A stretch of 64,000 nucleotides of DNA from Isoetes taiwanensis (GCA_021234155.1 JAJEKV010000207.1:1056001-1120000), one strand, 5' to 3'; shown: positions 1 through 11,399, counted from the first letter of the stretch. The notes: generated from the sequence alone by a model not told the origin. Translations and numbers: made by a program.

Positions 1-773
1 TACCTCTGAAGTATATTTTATCTTGACACTATGCAATGTTTCTTTGCGACTTTAATAATATGATGAATTCAAGCATTCACCGTGAGAAAGCAGTTGATAT
101 AATTGGCACTATAATAGAGACACATTTATAGACACATCCATGGGGATGATCCTCCTGCATTGTATATTTGTTATAAAAGTTAATTGTATATGGAAGCCTT
201 GATATTTGCAATCCCTCAATATATTTGCAAGTCCCTGAAATGTTATAATCCTCTGCTGCAGGTCCTAGCAAATCCTATGAGCCACGACATATGCAGATCC
301 GGGAAGATGATTACATGGCCTTGAGTTGCAATTCAACTAATGTTGCCACATTATACATTTTCAAAGCGCTATAAACAAACTTTCCTTTATGCTGGACTCT
401 AATGCTCTAATGTGGCAATTACTAAAGCCATCACCCTCAGATAACGGTGTGAGCCTCTTGAATTTTCTATGTTCATCTCAATCAAAACAAACACATGAAT
501 GCCACCCAAATTGTTAAAAAAATAATATCTATGCTTGCCATTGTTGGTGCAAGATATTTGTGCCCTTAATATAGATATTGCAAAAGCATGTTCATGCAAT
601 CAAAAGTTTAAGTAAACACTGCTAGCATTTTGATTAAAGAAAACTTTTGTGGCATATACAACTTCCTCATGCAAACACTTTTTAAATGTGATGTGTATTT
701 ATCTTGCTTGGGATAGAATACATTTATTAAGCAACTTTGCAAAAGGTTGCTATTTCGGATAGTGACAAAGCCC
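1..773. other. Intergenic sequence without recognisable gene
   Basis: AT-rich DNA with only short accidental reading frames. I see no domain, splice-bounded exon or repeat here. It may be the interior of the Helitron whose 3' end lies at 1043, because that element's 5' end is not in view. Confidence 0.5.
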
Positions 774-899
774 AATTCCATTTGCTTGGACAAATTACAT
801 CATAAGTAAAGAAATTAGGAACTTTTCTCATTTGGACTTTAAGCCGAATTCCATTTGCTTGGACGAATTACATCATAAGTAAAGAAATTAGGAACTTTT
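774..899. repeat. Direct duplication of a ~53 bp unit
   Basis: The units at 774-826 and 847-899 are nearly identical. Both contain AATTCCATTTGCTTGGAC and a shared tail ending in GAAATTAGGAACTTTT. They differ by one substitution inside and are separated by about 20 nt. This is a local tandem duplication just upstream of a Helitron 3' end. Confidence 0.85.
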
Positions 900-1009
900 T
901 GGGATTATCGAACTTACTAAAGGATTCTTTAAGATAGATAGATAGTTTAAATGGGATAGTGGATTGTTCAGAAAGTCAATGGTCTTGGCTTATCATTAAC
1001 AGCTTCCCA

Positions 1010-1043
1010 GCTTATTCCCAGCAACGCTGGGCACCATAACTAG
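1010..1043 (+). mobile_element. Helitron 3' terminus, family I
   Basis: The palindrome CCCAGCAACGCTGGG at 1017-1031 is followed by a short spacer and CTAG at 1040-1043, then T. This is the Helitron 3' signature: hairpin, then CTRR, inserted in front of a T. The same hairpin recurs at six other places in the window. No 5' TC terminus on the plus strand is seen to the left, so the element starts outside the window or is truncated. Confidence 0.75.
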
Positions 1044-2400
1044 TTGTTTAAGATTGCTGGTCACTTTCATCACGTCTTGGAACTCCATTCACATCTTGGC
1101 CAGCAGCAAATAGAGTGCGAAAGGTTAGCTGCTATCTGGTAAATATTCCTTGCTTAAGTCCCATTCTTTGAAATATATTTTGCATGTTCTATTTCATATT
1201 TTGATGTTTATACAGTTCAAAAAATCGTGGCTAACCTGAGCTCTATGCTTGTGCCAAGTTTTATTCTTCCAGCTTTGAAAGTGTATCTTCTGCTTTCTTG
1301 AAAGAAGAATACAACATAATACAACAGCAATCTAACCCTTTGAGCATTTAAGCAGCCAAATTATGTATCTGCAGTACATAAAGCATTCACATCACTTGCA
1401 TCCCCTGCAAGCAGTCTAGATAGGCGCCATATAAGCCTAATTAAAGAGGCATTTAAAAACCATCAGAGATAACATTATCCTACTTTAAGGGAGATGCCCA
1501 GCCATATTTTTATTCTTTCACATCTCTTTGCAACAATCTTAGATCATAGACGTAGAAACTATTTCATATTTTGATGTTTATACAGTCCAAAAAAACGTGG
1601 CTGACCTAAGCTCTACGCTCTTCTTGCCTGCCTGTGTTCTTGCCGACATTATACCTGCTATAGCAAGCCCAAAGGGAGCTTGGAAGTTGGCATAATCTCT
1701 CCATTGTTTACAGTTTGGAATAAACGGAGCTGAGACTTTGGCAAAGCCAATATCCAGTGTTGTAGATTCACTGATCTCTGTCATAACCTCTCAATGGCAG
1801 AGTATTTGTTGAGAGATCTATCACAGCTCTCCTAAGATGCTAGAATCGAAGGGCAAGATTTAGAAGAAAAAATAAATTGAGCATGGATTCCAAATAATGC
1901 CAGGATGGCTTATCTGATAGTGCCGGCCAGTTCGCTTGCAGCAACAGATCATTCTCGAACCATGAATCTCTCCTGCCTTCATTCCTCTTTCCCTTTGACT
2001 ATCCCCATGCCAGTGTAATTCACCGAACACCAATACCTAGGCATGTGGTTCTAAAGATGTTGGTCTACAAAGCCAATAAATTTGGACTAATTCAACTCGA
2101 AAACCCTGATCATCTTGCAGCTGGGCTTTCCTCAATTGAGATCTCATAAGGAAATGGCAGAATTAGAACATACCCAAGATCTTGGGAAACAACCAGCATT
2201 ATTTTTTTTAACGAAGCATTCGGTTAGAAGCCGTATAAACCGATTTGTCTTAACCATGTAAGACTGACTGCTTAACAGTAGGCCAACGTGATATTTTTGC
2301 CTCATAACTTATTTCTGCTTTTGTAGTTGAAGTATAAAGAGTCGGCTTACCTGAAATTGCAGCAAGATCGAAAGGCAACCTTAATCTGCATCGAACTGAA
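1044..2400. other. Intergenic sequence with a 60 bp direct repeat and one exon-like stretch
   Basis: Positions 1191-1250 and 1560-1619 are near-copies (TTTCATATTTTGATGTTTAT and following bases). On the minus strand 1578-1784 is open for 68 codons and reads like an exon (contains KVSAPFIPNCKQWRDYANFQ), but I do not recognise the protein. Nothing else is supported. Confidence 0.4.
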
Positions 2401-2827
2401 AATGAAGCCAACACGACCCTGAATCGAGGGATTGATGGAGCAGGAGAATAAGCAGCAGCCGCACCAGAGGTAATAAAAAATTCTAAGCTGCTGGATGTAG
2501 GAGGATGAAATTATGCCATCGGATCTAGGAGGATGATCTTGGCATCTTTCGTTGAACAAAAGCTACATCCCCAAAGTTGCCAAAGATCCACTCCATTTCC
2601 TTAAGAAGCGCGAACCCTAGGAAAAAAAAACCCAAACTCTATTGCTATGGCCAGTGCCCAGCTCAACCATCCGCAGCCCGCAACCCAGAGCGTTCTGGAG
2701 GAGGAGCTAGCAGCTCGAAGATCCATTTTTTGGGATCAAGTACAGTCCAAAATTTTAAGTGAAATCTGGGCCGTCGAAAGTTTTAGGGTTTTATGCACGA
2801 CATACACTAAAACTTTATAATAAAGGA
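2401..2827 (-). mobile_element. Helitron 5' terminus, family I, minus strand
   Basis: Read on the minus strand from 2827, the sequence begins TCCTTTATTATAAAGTTTTA and continues as at 23692 and 41845 (a GTGTATGTCGTGCATAAAA block). It is preceded by A, as expected for a Helitron 5' end (A before TC). The element would extend leftwards, but no matching minus-strand 3' hairpin is found before the window start, so it is truncated or longer than the visible part. The left bound given is arbitrary. Confidence 0.65.
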
Positions 2828-2835
2828 TAATATAA

Positions 2836-3069
2836 GATGATGCTCTCAAATGCTTCTACAATCAAACACAGGCCCTGAATCCACCATCTTACGATCCAAA
2901 AAACTTTGCGACAGATGATTTTCTGGTGAAGTTTGTGTCTATTATGCATAATTTGGCTATGGGGATGACGGTGGGTGAAGTGTTAGATTCGTACCCAGAA
3001 CTGGATAGAACGGCTGACATGGAACCACACCTTGTTAAATACGTGGAAAAACATGGATTGATCCCTTAA
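2836..3069 (+). pseudogene. Coding-like C-terminal fragment, unidentified
   Basis: An open frame of 77 codons ends at TAA 3067-3069. It contains NPPSYDPKNF and GMTVGEVLDSYPELD. It has no start codon of its own and abuts a Helitron 5' end at 2827, so it looks like the 3' part of a host coding region interrupted by the element. Residue composition is protein-like, without low complexity. I do not recognise the family. Confidence 0.4.
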
Positions 3070-3318
3070 TGTTTTATTGGAATATATGATATTTTTGTAT
3101 GATATTTGTGCCATGTATCGATAATTTCGAGTCTGGAATTGCCTCGCAAATAATACAATCTGTTATTATCAAACCTAATATTATCGTCTATCGAGCAAGC
3201 AATTTTAATCTCATCTATGTTAGCAACTTGCTCTTCATTTTTGCATATTTCAATTCGCATATGAAAAGTCACACGTGAATCGCAACCTTATGTTATTTTT
3301 GAAGTCCAAAAAAAAAGA

Positions 3319-4110
3319 TTAAAAAAAACAAAAACCCCCTAGAAGACAATAGCAGGTTGGCGTGATTTTGGAGTTGACATAATCCCAATTTAATTGGATG
3401 ATGGTTATCATTTCTCTTTCATGATCAGTCTTGGGTGAATCTTCCTTAGAAAGCTTCATACCTGTCTCCATTGGTGTGCTTACTGGTTTGCTCTCCATCA
3501 TGCCAAAGCGAGACAACACCTCAAGGATATAACGACTCTGAGACATTGATATTATTCTCCTCCTCCTGTCTCGAGCCACTTGTATCCCTGAACAATAATG
3601 AATGTCACCCAAGTCAGTCATTTCAAAACGAGCTTGCAATTGTTGCTTAACTTGTTGAAGAGCTGCCATATTATTACTGATAAAAATACAATCATCCACG
3701 TAAACAGCAACTAAGACAAACGTTTGAGATCCTTGTTGGCGAGCGTACACATTAGAATCTGCAATATTCCGCTCAAAGCCCAAAGAAATCAAGAAATTGT
3801 CAATTAGTTGATACCACATACGAGGAGACTGTTTCAAACCTTAAATTGCTCGATTCAACTTGCAAACAAGTTCTTCAGCTCCAGGGCATTGATAGCCTTT
3901 CGGTTGGTGCATGTATATGTCTTCATCAAGTTCACCATTGAGAAAGGCGGTTTTTACATCCATTTGCTGAACTTCTAGATCAAATTCCGCAGCAAATTGA
4001 AGTAACACCCTTATAGACACCAACTTAAGAATAGGGGAAAATGTTTTTGTGAAGTCCAGACCTGCAACTTGAGTGAACCTACGTGCTATGAGTCTTGCCT
4101 TGAAGCGATC
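3319..4110 (-). pseudogene. Ty1/copia reverse transcriptase fragment
   Basis: This is the central part of a copia-type polyprotein, the RT (RVT_2) domain. From high to low coordinate it has the entry region ARRFTQVAGLDFTKTFSP, then MDVKTAFLNGELDEDIYM, then GLKQSPRMWY, then YVDD (catalytic aspartates present), then a Q-SRYI-EVL-RFGM segment. A TAA stop near 3840 interrupts the RAIYGLKQ motif at the tyrosine position, so it is a pseudogene. Gag, protease, integrase, RNase H and LTRs are missing. The upstream end runs straight into a minisatellite at 4120. Confidence 0.9.
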
Positions 4111-4119
4111 AATTTCGGG

Positions 4120-4400
4120 CCATATATCTGGTATTTTTAGCCAGTGCCATGGTATTTCTGGCCAGTGTCATGGTATCTCTAGCCAATATCATGGTATTTC
4201 TGGCCAAGACCATGGTATTTCTAAATAAGGCTATGGTATTTCTGGACAAGGCCATGGTATTTCTGGCCATATTCTGGTTTTCTGGCCATATACCATGATT
4301 GTTCTGGCCAGTGTCATGGTATTTCTGGCCAACGCTATGTGCACTAGCCTTCTTCCTCTTCTTGCGGCTCTCCACGGAAGGTACTGGCCTAACAATGGCC
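4120..4400. repeat. 24 bp minisatellite
   Basis: About ten imperfect copies of a unit near CATGGTATTTCTGGCCA plus 7 nt. Because the period is a multiple of three, the minus strand stays open and would encode repeats of NTMALAR-like octapeptides. It directly joins the copia RT fragment, so it probably arose after the retroelement was broken. Confidence 0.8.
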
Positions 4401-4687
4401 TTCCCACATAAGTCTTCAAACCATGGCTAGACCAGTGGCCTTGGTGTTGGCAGTTCTGCTATCACTTAGCCTTGCCAACTTATTGCTAAGTTCAGCCAAA
4501 AGGAACCTAACTTCTATCCATACTTGGAGCCTCCTAGCTGTGGTCTCCTTTATAGCAAACATTGTGCTATGTTCCATGTTCAACAAGAGTAAAGGAAATT
4601 ATCCATTTCACATGCCTTTGAAAACATTGCAATCTAGAAACTTGGAGAACATGAAATTACCACAACAGTAGTACTATGTGCTAGATA

Positions 4688-4717
4688 ACCGGCTGGATCG
4701 AGGGGTTTCCAGCCGGT
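4688..4717. repeat. Short hairpin ACCGGCTGG / CCAGCCGGT
   Basis: A perfect 9 bp inverted repeat (4688-4696 and 4709-4717) with a 12 nt loop in GC-rich DNA. No element family is assigned. Confidence 0.6.
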
Positions 4718-7525
4718 AAACCGGCAAGTACCGTGAGCGGTGCCTCCGCCTGCCAGTTTATCTGCCAAAAATCCCGAAATCCTGTCGGCTATCAAGCATA
4801 AGCCGTAGTTTGCTGGAAATTCCAGTCTTGTTCTCTGCCCATGTTTTAGCCTGTTTCAAGAATAGATCCCCTGTTTTCTTGTTTGCGGATTTGAAGAACA
4901 GATGATTTGGTTGTTCTGGTGAAAGACAATTAACTATAAGGGAAACAGATGCATTAAGAACGAAATGCACAGGCATAACAAGTCCAATCGCACAACTAAG
5001 ACTCAAAGCAAAACAAGAGAAATGCATACCAAACTATTCTTTAAACGGACGACAGAAGCTGTATTGCAAGATCTCAAGCTTCTAGGGAGGATCCCTGCAA
5101 TAATATATGATTGTGGAGTGTGCTTACAGGAAAGGCTTTAAAAAACAAGCTCCAAATTGGATCCGATAACAAGATTCCCTGTTCTACCTTGTTTTACCCC
5201 TGTATGCCCTATTCTACCCATGTGTGCCTCACTCTAAATCTCTGCCGCCAATAAGATCCGACAAAAGGATCCCCTGTTCTACTGTTTGCCTCGCTCTAAA
5301 TATCTGTCGCTTGAATCTCCTCTGGCTAACGCTGTATGTCTGCTACTCTGCTATGGCGACGCTGAATCGGAGCTATGGCAGAGCAAACTAGAGCTATGGC
5401 GATGCAAACTGGAGCTATGGCAGAGCTCTGCTGCTCGTCGCCGACCACTGCAGGGGAAGTTATGGCGGTGCTGCAAGCGGCGCCACCAGCACCCATAAAC
5501 TCCAAAATTATGGATAATGAACAAATATAGAAAAGTCGAGGAATTTCCAGCAAACGAAGGTTTACAGTCCAAATTTTTATGGCTTTGTTTACTTAGACAA
5601 AGTTGGAATCATATTAAAGATATACCCAAATTGCCTTACATTTGGATAATTACGGTCCAAACTTTTTTTTGCCTTGTTTACCAAGGCAAAGTTGGAAACC
5701 CATTAAAGATAGAACTAAGTCACTGTTCACACTCGACAATATCATGCATTCTAATTGAATAGTACATTCTACGCAATTTGTTGTCTATATAAGTAGGTCT
5801 AGCATTAAGTTAAAGACTATTGTAAGTCCCCAAAACCATTGGGCGAAGCAGACCACTTTGTTTAATGTGTCATTATTTACTGTGTGACCATGATACAATG
5901 GCATTTGTTTGATGTGGCAATGTCATTATTTGGTGTGTGAACATGATACAATAAGCTAACTGCCTTAATCAATGACCATAATCAACCATTTAGAAAATAT
6001 GCGAAAATATGAAAGTATAGACTCAAGTGAGTATTAAGTGCGCAACCATCTATGACAATTAACAAGGTGACCTAGCAAACGCACTAATGACCTGTAGTCA
6101 ATTGCAGATTCCTTTTCTAAAAATTGGAATTCTGGCCTATTTTGAAGGTTTTTACGTAAAAATTGTTCAAACTAATAAGTTACAATTCAAAACAAGCATT
6201 TTTCTAAGACAACCATATAACACAGTGTGCACTAGGAAAATAATTACAGAATTGAAGAAGATATATGAAAAAGATAATTAGATATATTTTTGAACTTAAG
6301 TAAACAACACTTTTAAAAAGTGCAAGTATCATGTCTCGGATGATAGAAACTCAAAGATCAAGACGAACCTCTTTATGAACAAGAGGTTCTTCATCATTTT
6401 TCACAACAGCTGCAATAGTACCAGTAATAACAAGAATAGATTCTTGCTCCACTATCTCTTCATTTTATCAAGAAGAATAAGTTAGTAAGGCCTACAAGAT
6501 AATTTTTATTCCTTGTGAATGGTGGTTGAACCTCAGTTGATACTACCATCAGCACCATTAGCACCAAATTCTTGGTTTCCATCAGGCATACTCGATCTAT
6601 TGAACACCACAGAGTCCTTTTCAATACATTTTCTCCTTTTCCTCAAGGCACAGACACAAGCGCAGGCACAAGCAGTACTCGTCATAGAACTAGAAAGTAT
6701 ATAAACAATCCAATCCTCTAGTTGCAAAATGCTTTAATAAATTTATCGTTGAGACTTCTGGTAAAGGTTGACAAGTTTAAAGCTTTTGCAGAACTGCATG
6801 ATTGCTGCTCGATGCCCAAGTCCATTCTTATTGTGTTGTAGTAGAGAATGCTTCCTTTTAAATTGTAACTACAGTAACCAGTGTGGAACATTTCCCACAC
6901 ATTAACAAATCTAGCACCTCCATCATTCCTTCAAGATTTATTTTCAACCTCTGCACAAGTTAATAAAACTAAGAAATTAGTCATTTCTATAGGGGCACAA
7001 AAACATAAGAGCATGGCAAGAGATTTTAAAAGAATCATGTTGTCTATGATGTCATAGGCAACACACAAACAAAATGTTCCTTGTAGATGCTGTCATAGGC
7101 AACAGAATTAGGAAATAATCCATCTTATAGCCAAGACGCAGTAAATATTATTCCTTGTCTTTGTTGCATTAGTTAGAGGGAAAAAGATTTTGAAAAATTT
7201 ATTGCTTGCCTATGCCATCATAGGTTATCCATAATTATTATTTATGCATACAGAGGCAAAAACTATGAAACAGTTATTGCATGTCTATGACTTACATTGC
7301 TCAGAGCAAAAAATAAAGAGTATATGATGAACGTGAATATGAAATGCTATGATTGAAGATCAATATGCAAAAATCGTAAAAAAACAGGGAGAACAGAACT
7401 ACAGAACTAATGCAAATAATCCAGCAAAAAGAGCATTAAAAACCTCAAAATTTGACAGTACTGACATCTTCATAAAGAAATCAAAGGTATTTTTCACAAA
7501 AGAAATCAAGTTCCGTACTGTTTGT
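4718..7525. other. Intergenic sequence with small local duplications
   Basis: No gene is recognised. At 5340-5440 a motif AGCTATGGC(A/G)(G/A)AGC recurs about four times. At 5566-5610 and 5650-5700 two related stretches share TTTG-TTTAC--A--CAAAGTTGGAA. Four other runs at 7000-7300 contain a loosely repeated phrase around ATGTCATAGGCAACA. Confidence 0.45.
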
Positions 7526-8770
7526 ATGTTGTTTAAACAATAAGGAGGACTTGATATGTTGGATCTTTCTTTACAGGATAAGGTCTTAGCTTCTAAGCTA
7601 TTGTTCAGTTTGTTGAAAGATGATTGTGCATCACCAGGTATGAAGTTACTTAAACAATCAGTAAAAGTGTATGGTTTTTGATAAGCGAGGTGTGAGAATT
7701 GAGCTCCCTTGGGCATTGTTATATCCATTGAAAGCTTATTCACATGCCTCTCCAGTACTGAAAGGCTTGCTTCGGGCCTGGAAGGTAGTGCAGCAGGTGA
7801 TTACATTTGATTGGGAAGCTTGTCTCCAGGCATCTTCCCCCTTTCTGTGGTTGCCTTTGTATTGTATACTCATGGACAACTACACCCAGTTGTAGAATTT
7901 ATGCATGTGCATTCCCAAGCGAGGTGGAGGAGAGCAGGTATTATTTCTATTGAACAGTGGTATTTTGGTATTGACATTGCTCCTTGACAATGGTTTCAGG
8001 AGACATATGGGTTATTGGATAAAGATATCAATATATGGGCTTATGTAGCAAGTGCTCTTCCTCTAATTAAGAAGGTGGGTAACAAGAGATGTTGGAACTT
8101 TGTTCAAGGTATTAAAGAAGGCAAGAAGCTAGTAAGTTCATGCTACAGATTGCTTACCTCCTCAAGTACTTTATCACCTTCTCGAAAATGGCACTTACAG
8201 ACTTTGCCTTCTCAATGGCAATCCATCTGGAACCTTGTTTGGTCTAAATATAATCCTCCAAAGGTAAATGTTCTACTTTGGCAGGTGATTCATCGCTCTT
8301 TGAGAGTTAATAAGATGGTTCATCGCTTTAAGCCGGGAGTAAGCCCACTTTGCCCAATGTGTGGCGGTGCATTGAAACATTGGAGCCTTGTTTATATTTG
8401 TGTGCAAGAGTTTGAGTAGTCTTAGGTCTGGCCGCATTATCTTTTGGAGTATCTTTGGATAGTCGGCAGACTTTCTTTTGGGTATTTATCCAAATTAGTG
8501 GACTGCTTCTAAAAGGATTGCATTTCACATGGCAAAGTCTTGGCTAATATGGGTATATGGGCGAAGGCGGAGAAAGGTCTTTATGATAAGCGTATTTCTT
8601 CTCGGTGGTGCTTCAAGAAATTAAGTAAGAAGTTGTATAATTGCTTTCAGATCTCCAATTGGCACGATAGTATTAAAATTCCAATATGGAGTGATCATCT
8701 AAAAGTGATTGATGCTTGAGGGACATTTCTTACTTCTGGAAGCACTTTATATATCGTAATAATGTAGAGT
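7526..8770 (+). mobile_element. LINE family B copy 1, 5'-truncated, plus strand
   Basis: This matches the end of the family B LINE at 49425-50700 (minus). It starts inside the region downstream of RT (LDMLDLSLQDKVLASKLL) and runs to the zinc-binding region (NPPKVNVLLWQVIHRSL then CPMCGGALKH). Frameshifts and stops split it: 8015-8419 is the longest open piece. Truncation at the 5' side is typical of LINE insertion. The 3' end is near 8758-8770, with no clear poly(A). Confidence 0.85.
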
Positions 8771-8881
8771 CCTTCAATCTTTCCTGTCCCCCGCGTGCAT
8801 GTCGGCAAGAAAAATCATCTACTTCCCACAAATAAGAACCCTCAAGCTTATCTTCTTCACATTTCTCCTCATCTATGAGGC
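8771..8881. other. Junction between LINE copy and unknown coding block
   Basis: Sequence after the LINE 3' end; no feature recognised. Confidence 0.4.
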
Positions 8882-9085
8882 TTATCTTTGCTTGTGATTA
8901 GTGAATGGCCATAAAAACTGTAGATCTTTTGTTGGCGGCTTTACTTTGAGAGGTATTTGGAATTCTTCTTCCATTGGTAGATTCGCCTCCTCTTGAGCAA
9001 ATCGAGACTCCAGCCTCTCATAGGCTTCTTTAAGCTTTATAGCATTGCCGGTATAAGAAGACACTTCAAACATCTCTTTGTCCAA
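8882..9085 (-). pseudogene. Unidentified coding-like segment
   Basis: Open for 67 codons, charged and helical in character (KLKEAYERLESRFAQEEAN). It belongs to the minus-strand block 8882-12748, whose pieces share orientation. Family unknown; no intact start context. Confidence 0.3.
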
Positions 9086-9160
9086 ATCCTCTTCAAAATC
9101 TAGGCCTAGGTTTACCCATTCGCCAAAGGTCTACGATAAGCTTCGTCTTCCCGGCACACA

Positions 9161-9382
9161 TTAAGTAACAAAGGCGGGTTCCTCGATTATATCACTTAGC
9201 AATAGGTATTCTTTTCCTTCCACTAAAATTGGCATTATGTCAGACAACTTCTTTTCATCCTCATCCTCATCCTCATCCTCATCACCTTCAGAATCATCTC
9301 CCTCCTCTGGTTCACCCAAGGCCAGTGCGTCGAAGCTAAAACTCCTACATTCTTGCTCTTCTTCTTGTAGATCTATCTCCAT
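9161..9382 (-). pseudogene. Acidic coding-like segment
   Basis: 73 codons with a central run of alternating D and E (SEGDEDEDEDEDE) followed by VEGKEYLLLSDIIEEPAF. Acidic tracts are common in nuclear proteins, but no family can be named. Same orientation as neighbouring pieces. Confidence 0.35.
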
Positions 9383-9585
9383 TTCTCGTCATAATCAGCA
9401 TCATCACACATAACTGACCCCCCTTGGCTTAAAGATTTCATTGTTTCCAGTGTATCTTCGGTTTGGCGAAAGCGAGAATGCAATAACTAGCAAATGCAAG
9501 CGGCAAAGAGAAATAAGATACCTTCTTAAGTACAAGGGCCCAGCCGAGGAAGGAGCCGTTTCTTGCGGCATTCTTGAAAAACATC

Positions 9586-9850
9586 TTATTTGTTTGCAAA
9601 TGGGAAGCCGCCTCCTCTAGAGCTGGTTTTGGAATCCACGAGCGGGGACATCACCAAAAGGGCGTCTTGGCTGAGACCAAGCGGTCGGGTGAAAGTTAAA
9701 GGCAACCTCGCGATAGCATCCAAGCTCGCTACTGTTTGCCATGATGTCCAACTCCTTGCAATAGAACGGATAAATCGCAGTCGGCGCAACTTCCTCGTTG
9801 TCATGTGGGGCGGATGCATACCATTCCAGGAACTTCACATAACAATCCAT
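9586..9850 (-). pseudogene. Unidentified coding-like segment (MDCYVKFLEWYAS)
   Basis: The 9617-9850 frame starts MDCYVKFLEWYASAPHDNEE and contains YPFYCKELDIMAN. The composition is protein-like, with aromatic residues spread as in a folded domain. A frameshift links it to 9586. An opposite-strand frame of 159 codons covers the same DNA; I prefer the minus frame because all convincing pieces nearby are minus. Family unknown. Confidence 0.35.
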
Positions 9851-9976
9851 GGCGAAGCAGACGACGAAAGCAAGAAGATGTTTAGGAGCGGTAAGGTGCT
9901 GTCACTTCTGAACTCAAGTAGCCGTTGTCGATTACGAAAGGGGACACAGCCGTTGTGGGGAGATTTGTCCGTACAT

Positions 9977-10003
9977 TTTAGGGTTAGGGTTAGGGTTAGG
10001 GTT
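9977..10003 (+). repeat. Short interstitial telomere-like array (TTAGGG)4
   Basis: About four perfect TTAGGG units. Most land plants use TTTAGGG, so this is the vertebrate-type hexamer, but the array is very short. It directly abuts the hairpin at 10004. Confidence 0.8.
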
Positions 10004-10072
10004 GGATCACACGACGCGAAAACTACTATGTGCAACAAAAAAGCACAATGCTTGCTGCGCGTCGTGTGATCC
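10004..10072. repeat. Hairpin 1 with arm GGATCACACGACGCG
   Basis: A perfect 15 bp inverted repeat (10004-10018 and 10058-10072) with a 39 nt loop. The same arm sequence forms a second hairpin at 12151-12217. It could be a tiny foldback element or a structural signal of the surrounding unknown element. Confidence 0.85.
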
Positions 10073-10285
10073 TCACGTATAACATTAAAAAAAAAAAATA
10101 CAAAGTGCGAACCTAGGCTTCTAAGAAAGAAATGGACTAAGAGATTAAGCTTATAAAGCCATTACATTAAAGAATATTATACATATGAAAAAAACACAAA
10201 GGCACTTCACGGCCTTTTTTCTGGGGGGTCTTTCTTCTTGTTATATTCAGCCATAAAATTTTGACCATAGTACTTTCGGGATCCC
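10073..10285. other. Spacer with A-run
   Basis: Non-coding sequence including an A-rich run near 10088-10098. Nothing else recognised. Confidence 0.4.
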
Positions 10286-10680
10286 TTATCGTAAGACAAG
10301 GCGCATGTCCTTGGGCATAATGATCACCAGCTTGGCATGTATTTTTGCAAGGCTGCGGAGTCCTCGAACAGCCAGACACCAAGCTGCTTCCAAAGCCATT
10401 TGAAGAGCATTTAAAGGCGATTGCTTGAATTACAGAATTGGTATGATGTATCGCACCACACTCTTGCAGAATCTCTTTCCACGAGCACGGCAAATGGGAG
10501 GCGGAATGACCATCTCGGTGCTCTTACGATGCTTCTTAATCTCGCAAGCTCTTTAATGCAGAGCCGTCTTAAGCTTAGGCCACTACCCTCACCCACCCGG
10601 CATTTGGAGCTGTTGTTGCTCGGCCGACTCTTCGGCTGTCTCCTCACATTTACGGTAGCCTTCCCTTTGCGGCGTTGGGC
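10286..10680 (-). pseudogene. Divergent histone H3-like pseudogene
   Basis: Minus-strand translation in shifting frames follows the H3 fold. There is a basic N-terminal stretch, then EIKKHRKSTEMVIP (alpha-N region; H3 has EIR-YQKSTELLI). Next come LPFA-LV and EILQECGA (start of alpha-1, H3 LPFQRLVREIAQ). Then ALQMALEA (alpha-2, H3 ALQEAAEA) and IHAKLVIIMPKDMRLVLR (L2 and alpha-3, H3 IHAKRVTIMPKDIQLARR), ending at TAA 10286-10288. At least three frame changes make it non-functional. Canonical H3 is almost invariant, so this degree of change points to a variant, element-borne or viral-type H3, or long decay. The homology is strong; the origin is inference. Confidence 0.7.
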
Positions 10681-11234
10681 CTCCTCCTTTGATTTGAAGG
10701 TCTGGCGCCTCCACGGGGAGGAGCAGGGAGGAGCGAAAACAGAAGAGGCGGCTGCCCAATAATTAATCCGATGTCATATTACGCTCGCCCGGTCTCTCAT
10801 TTTCATCCTCCGATCTCGAGCCGGAGTGCACCTCTCTACTCACTCGAGCTGCTTCTCCGCCCGTCATCATCATGGATTTCTTTTCGGGTCTTCATTTAGG
10901 CATGGTCGGAGGAGGAGGAGAATCTCTATCGAGACTTGATTCGGATGAAGGAGGCGGACTAATGTAATCACCGGCCTTACACCACCTGGATGGATCCTTG
11001 CGGTTTGCTTAGTTCTTGCCATGGCTTCTCGGCGGATGGCGCTTTATACCTCGAACAACGACAAAAATAGACAAGCGGCAAGAGATAAATAGTAAAAAGC
11101 GAGAAGTTAAAAGTAAAATATGATGGTAACGTTTTTAAATAATTATGCGGAACCCTAAAAAATATCGGACAAAATCACGGAACCCTAATAAAACATCGGA
11201 CAAAAACACAAATAAAAAACCGAGATTCAAAGCA
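10681..11234. other. Unassigned part of the unknown block
   Basis: Contains short charged minus-strand frames but nothing I can support as a gene. A small repeat near 11150-11210 (GGAACCCTAA, ATCGGACAAAA) occurs twice. Confidence 0.35.
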
Positions 11235-11399
11235 CTAGGCGATAGACAATTTCTTGTTGATCACGAACTCACTAAACTTTACATTTCCCTCTTGCCTGTA
11301 ACCAACCCTAATGCCATCAATGAAATAATGGAAGTCGTTAGCAATCTCCTCTGTCTCCATTAGCACTCTTAGCTCTGATAATGGCCATTCGCTTTCCAT
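11235..11399 (-). CDS. Small unidentified ORF (54 codons)
   Basis: ATG at 11397-11399, stop TAG at 11235-11237. The product starts MESEWPLSELRVLMETEEIA and includes FHYFIDGIRVGYRQEGNVKF. It has a natural-looking composition and no low complexity. It could be an exon rather than a whole gene. It lies between other minus-strand pieces of the block. Family not recognised. Confidence 0.35.
   Translation of the reverse strand: MESEWPLSELRVLMETEEIANDFHYFIDGIRVGYRQEGNVKFSEFVINKKLSIA

Noticed and set aside
4423-4671. 82-codon plus-strand frame with two hydrophobic stretches
   Set aside because: It lies between a minisatellite and a hairpin, has no homologue I recognise and no conserved context. Hydrophobic short frames are common by chance.
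9590-10069. 159-codon plus-strand frame opposite the unknown block
   Set aside because: It runs through the telomere-like array and hairpin, and the opposite-strand frame fits the orientation of the neighbouring coding pieces better.
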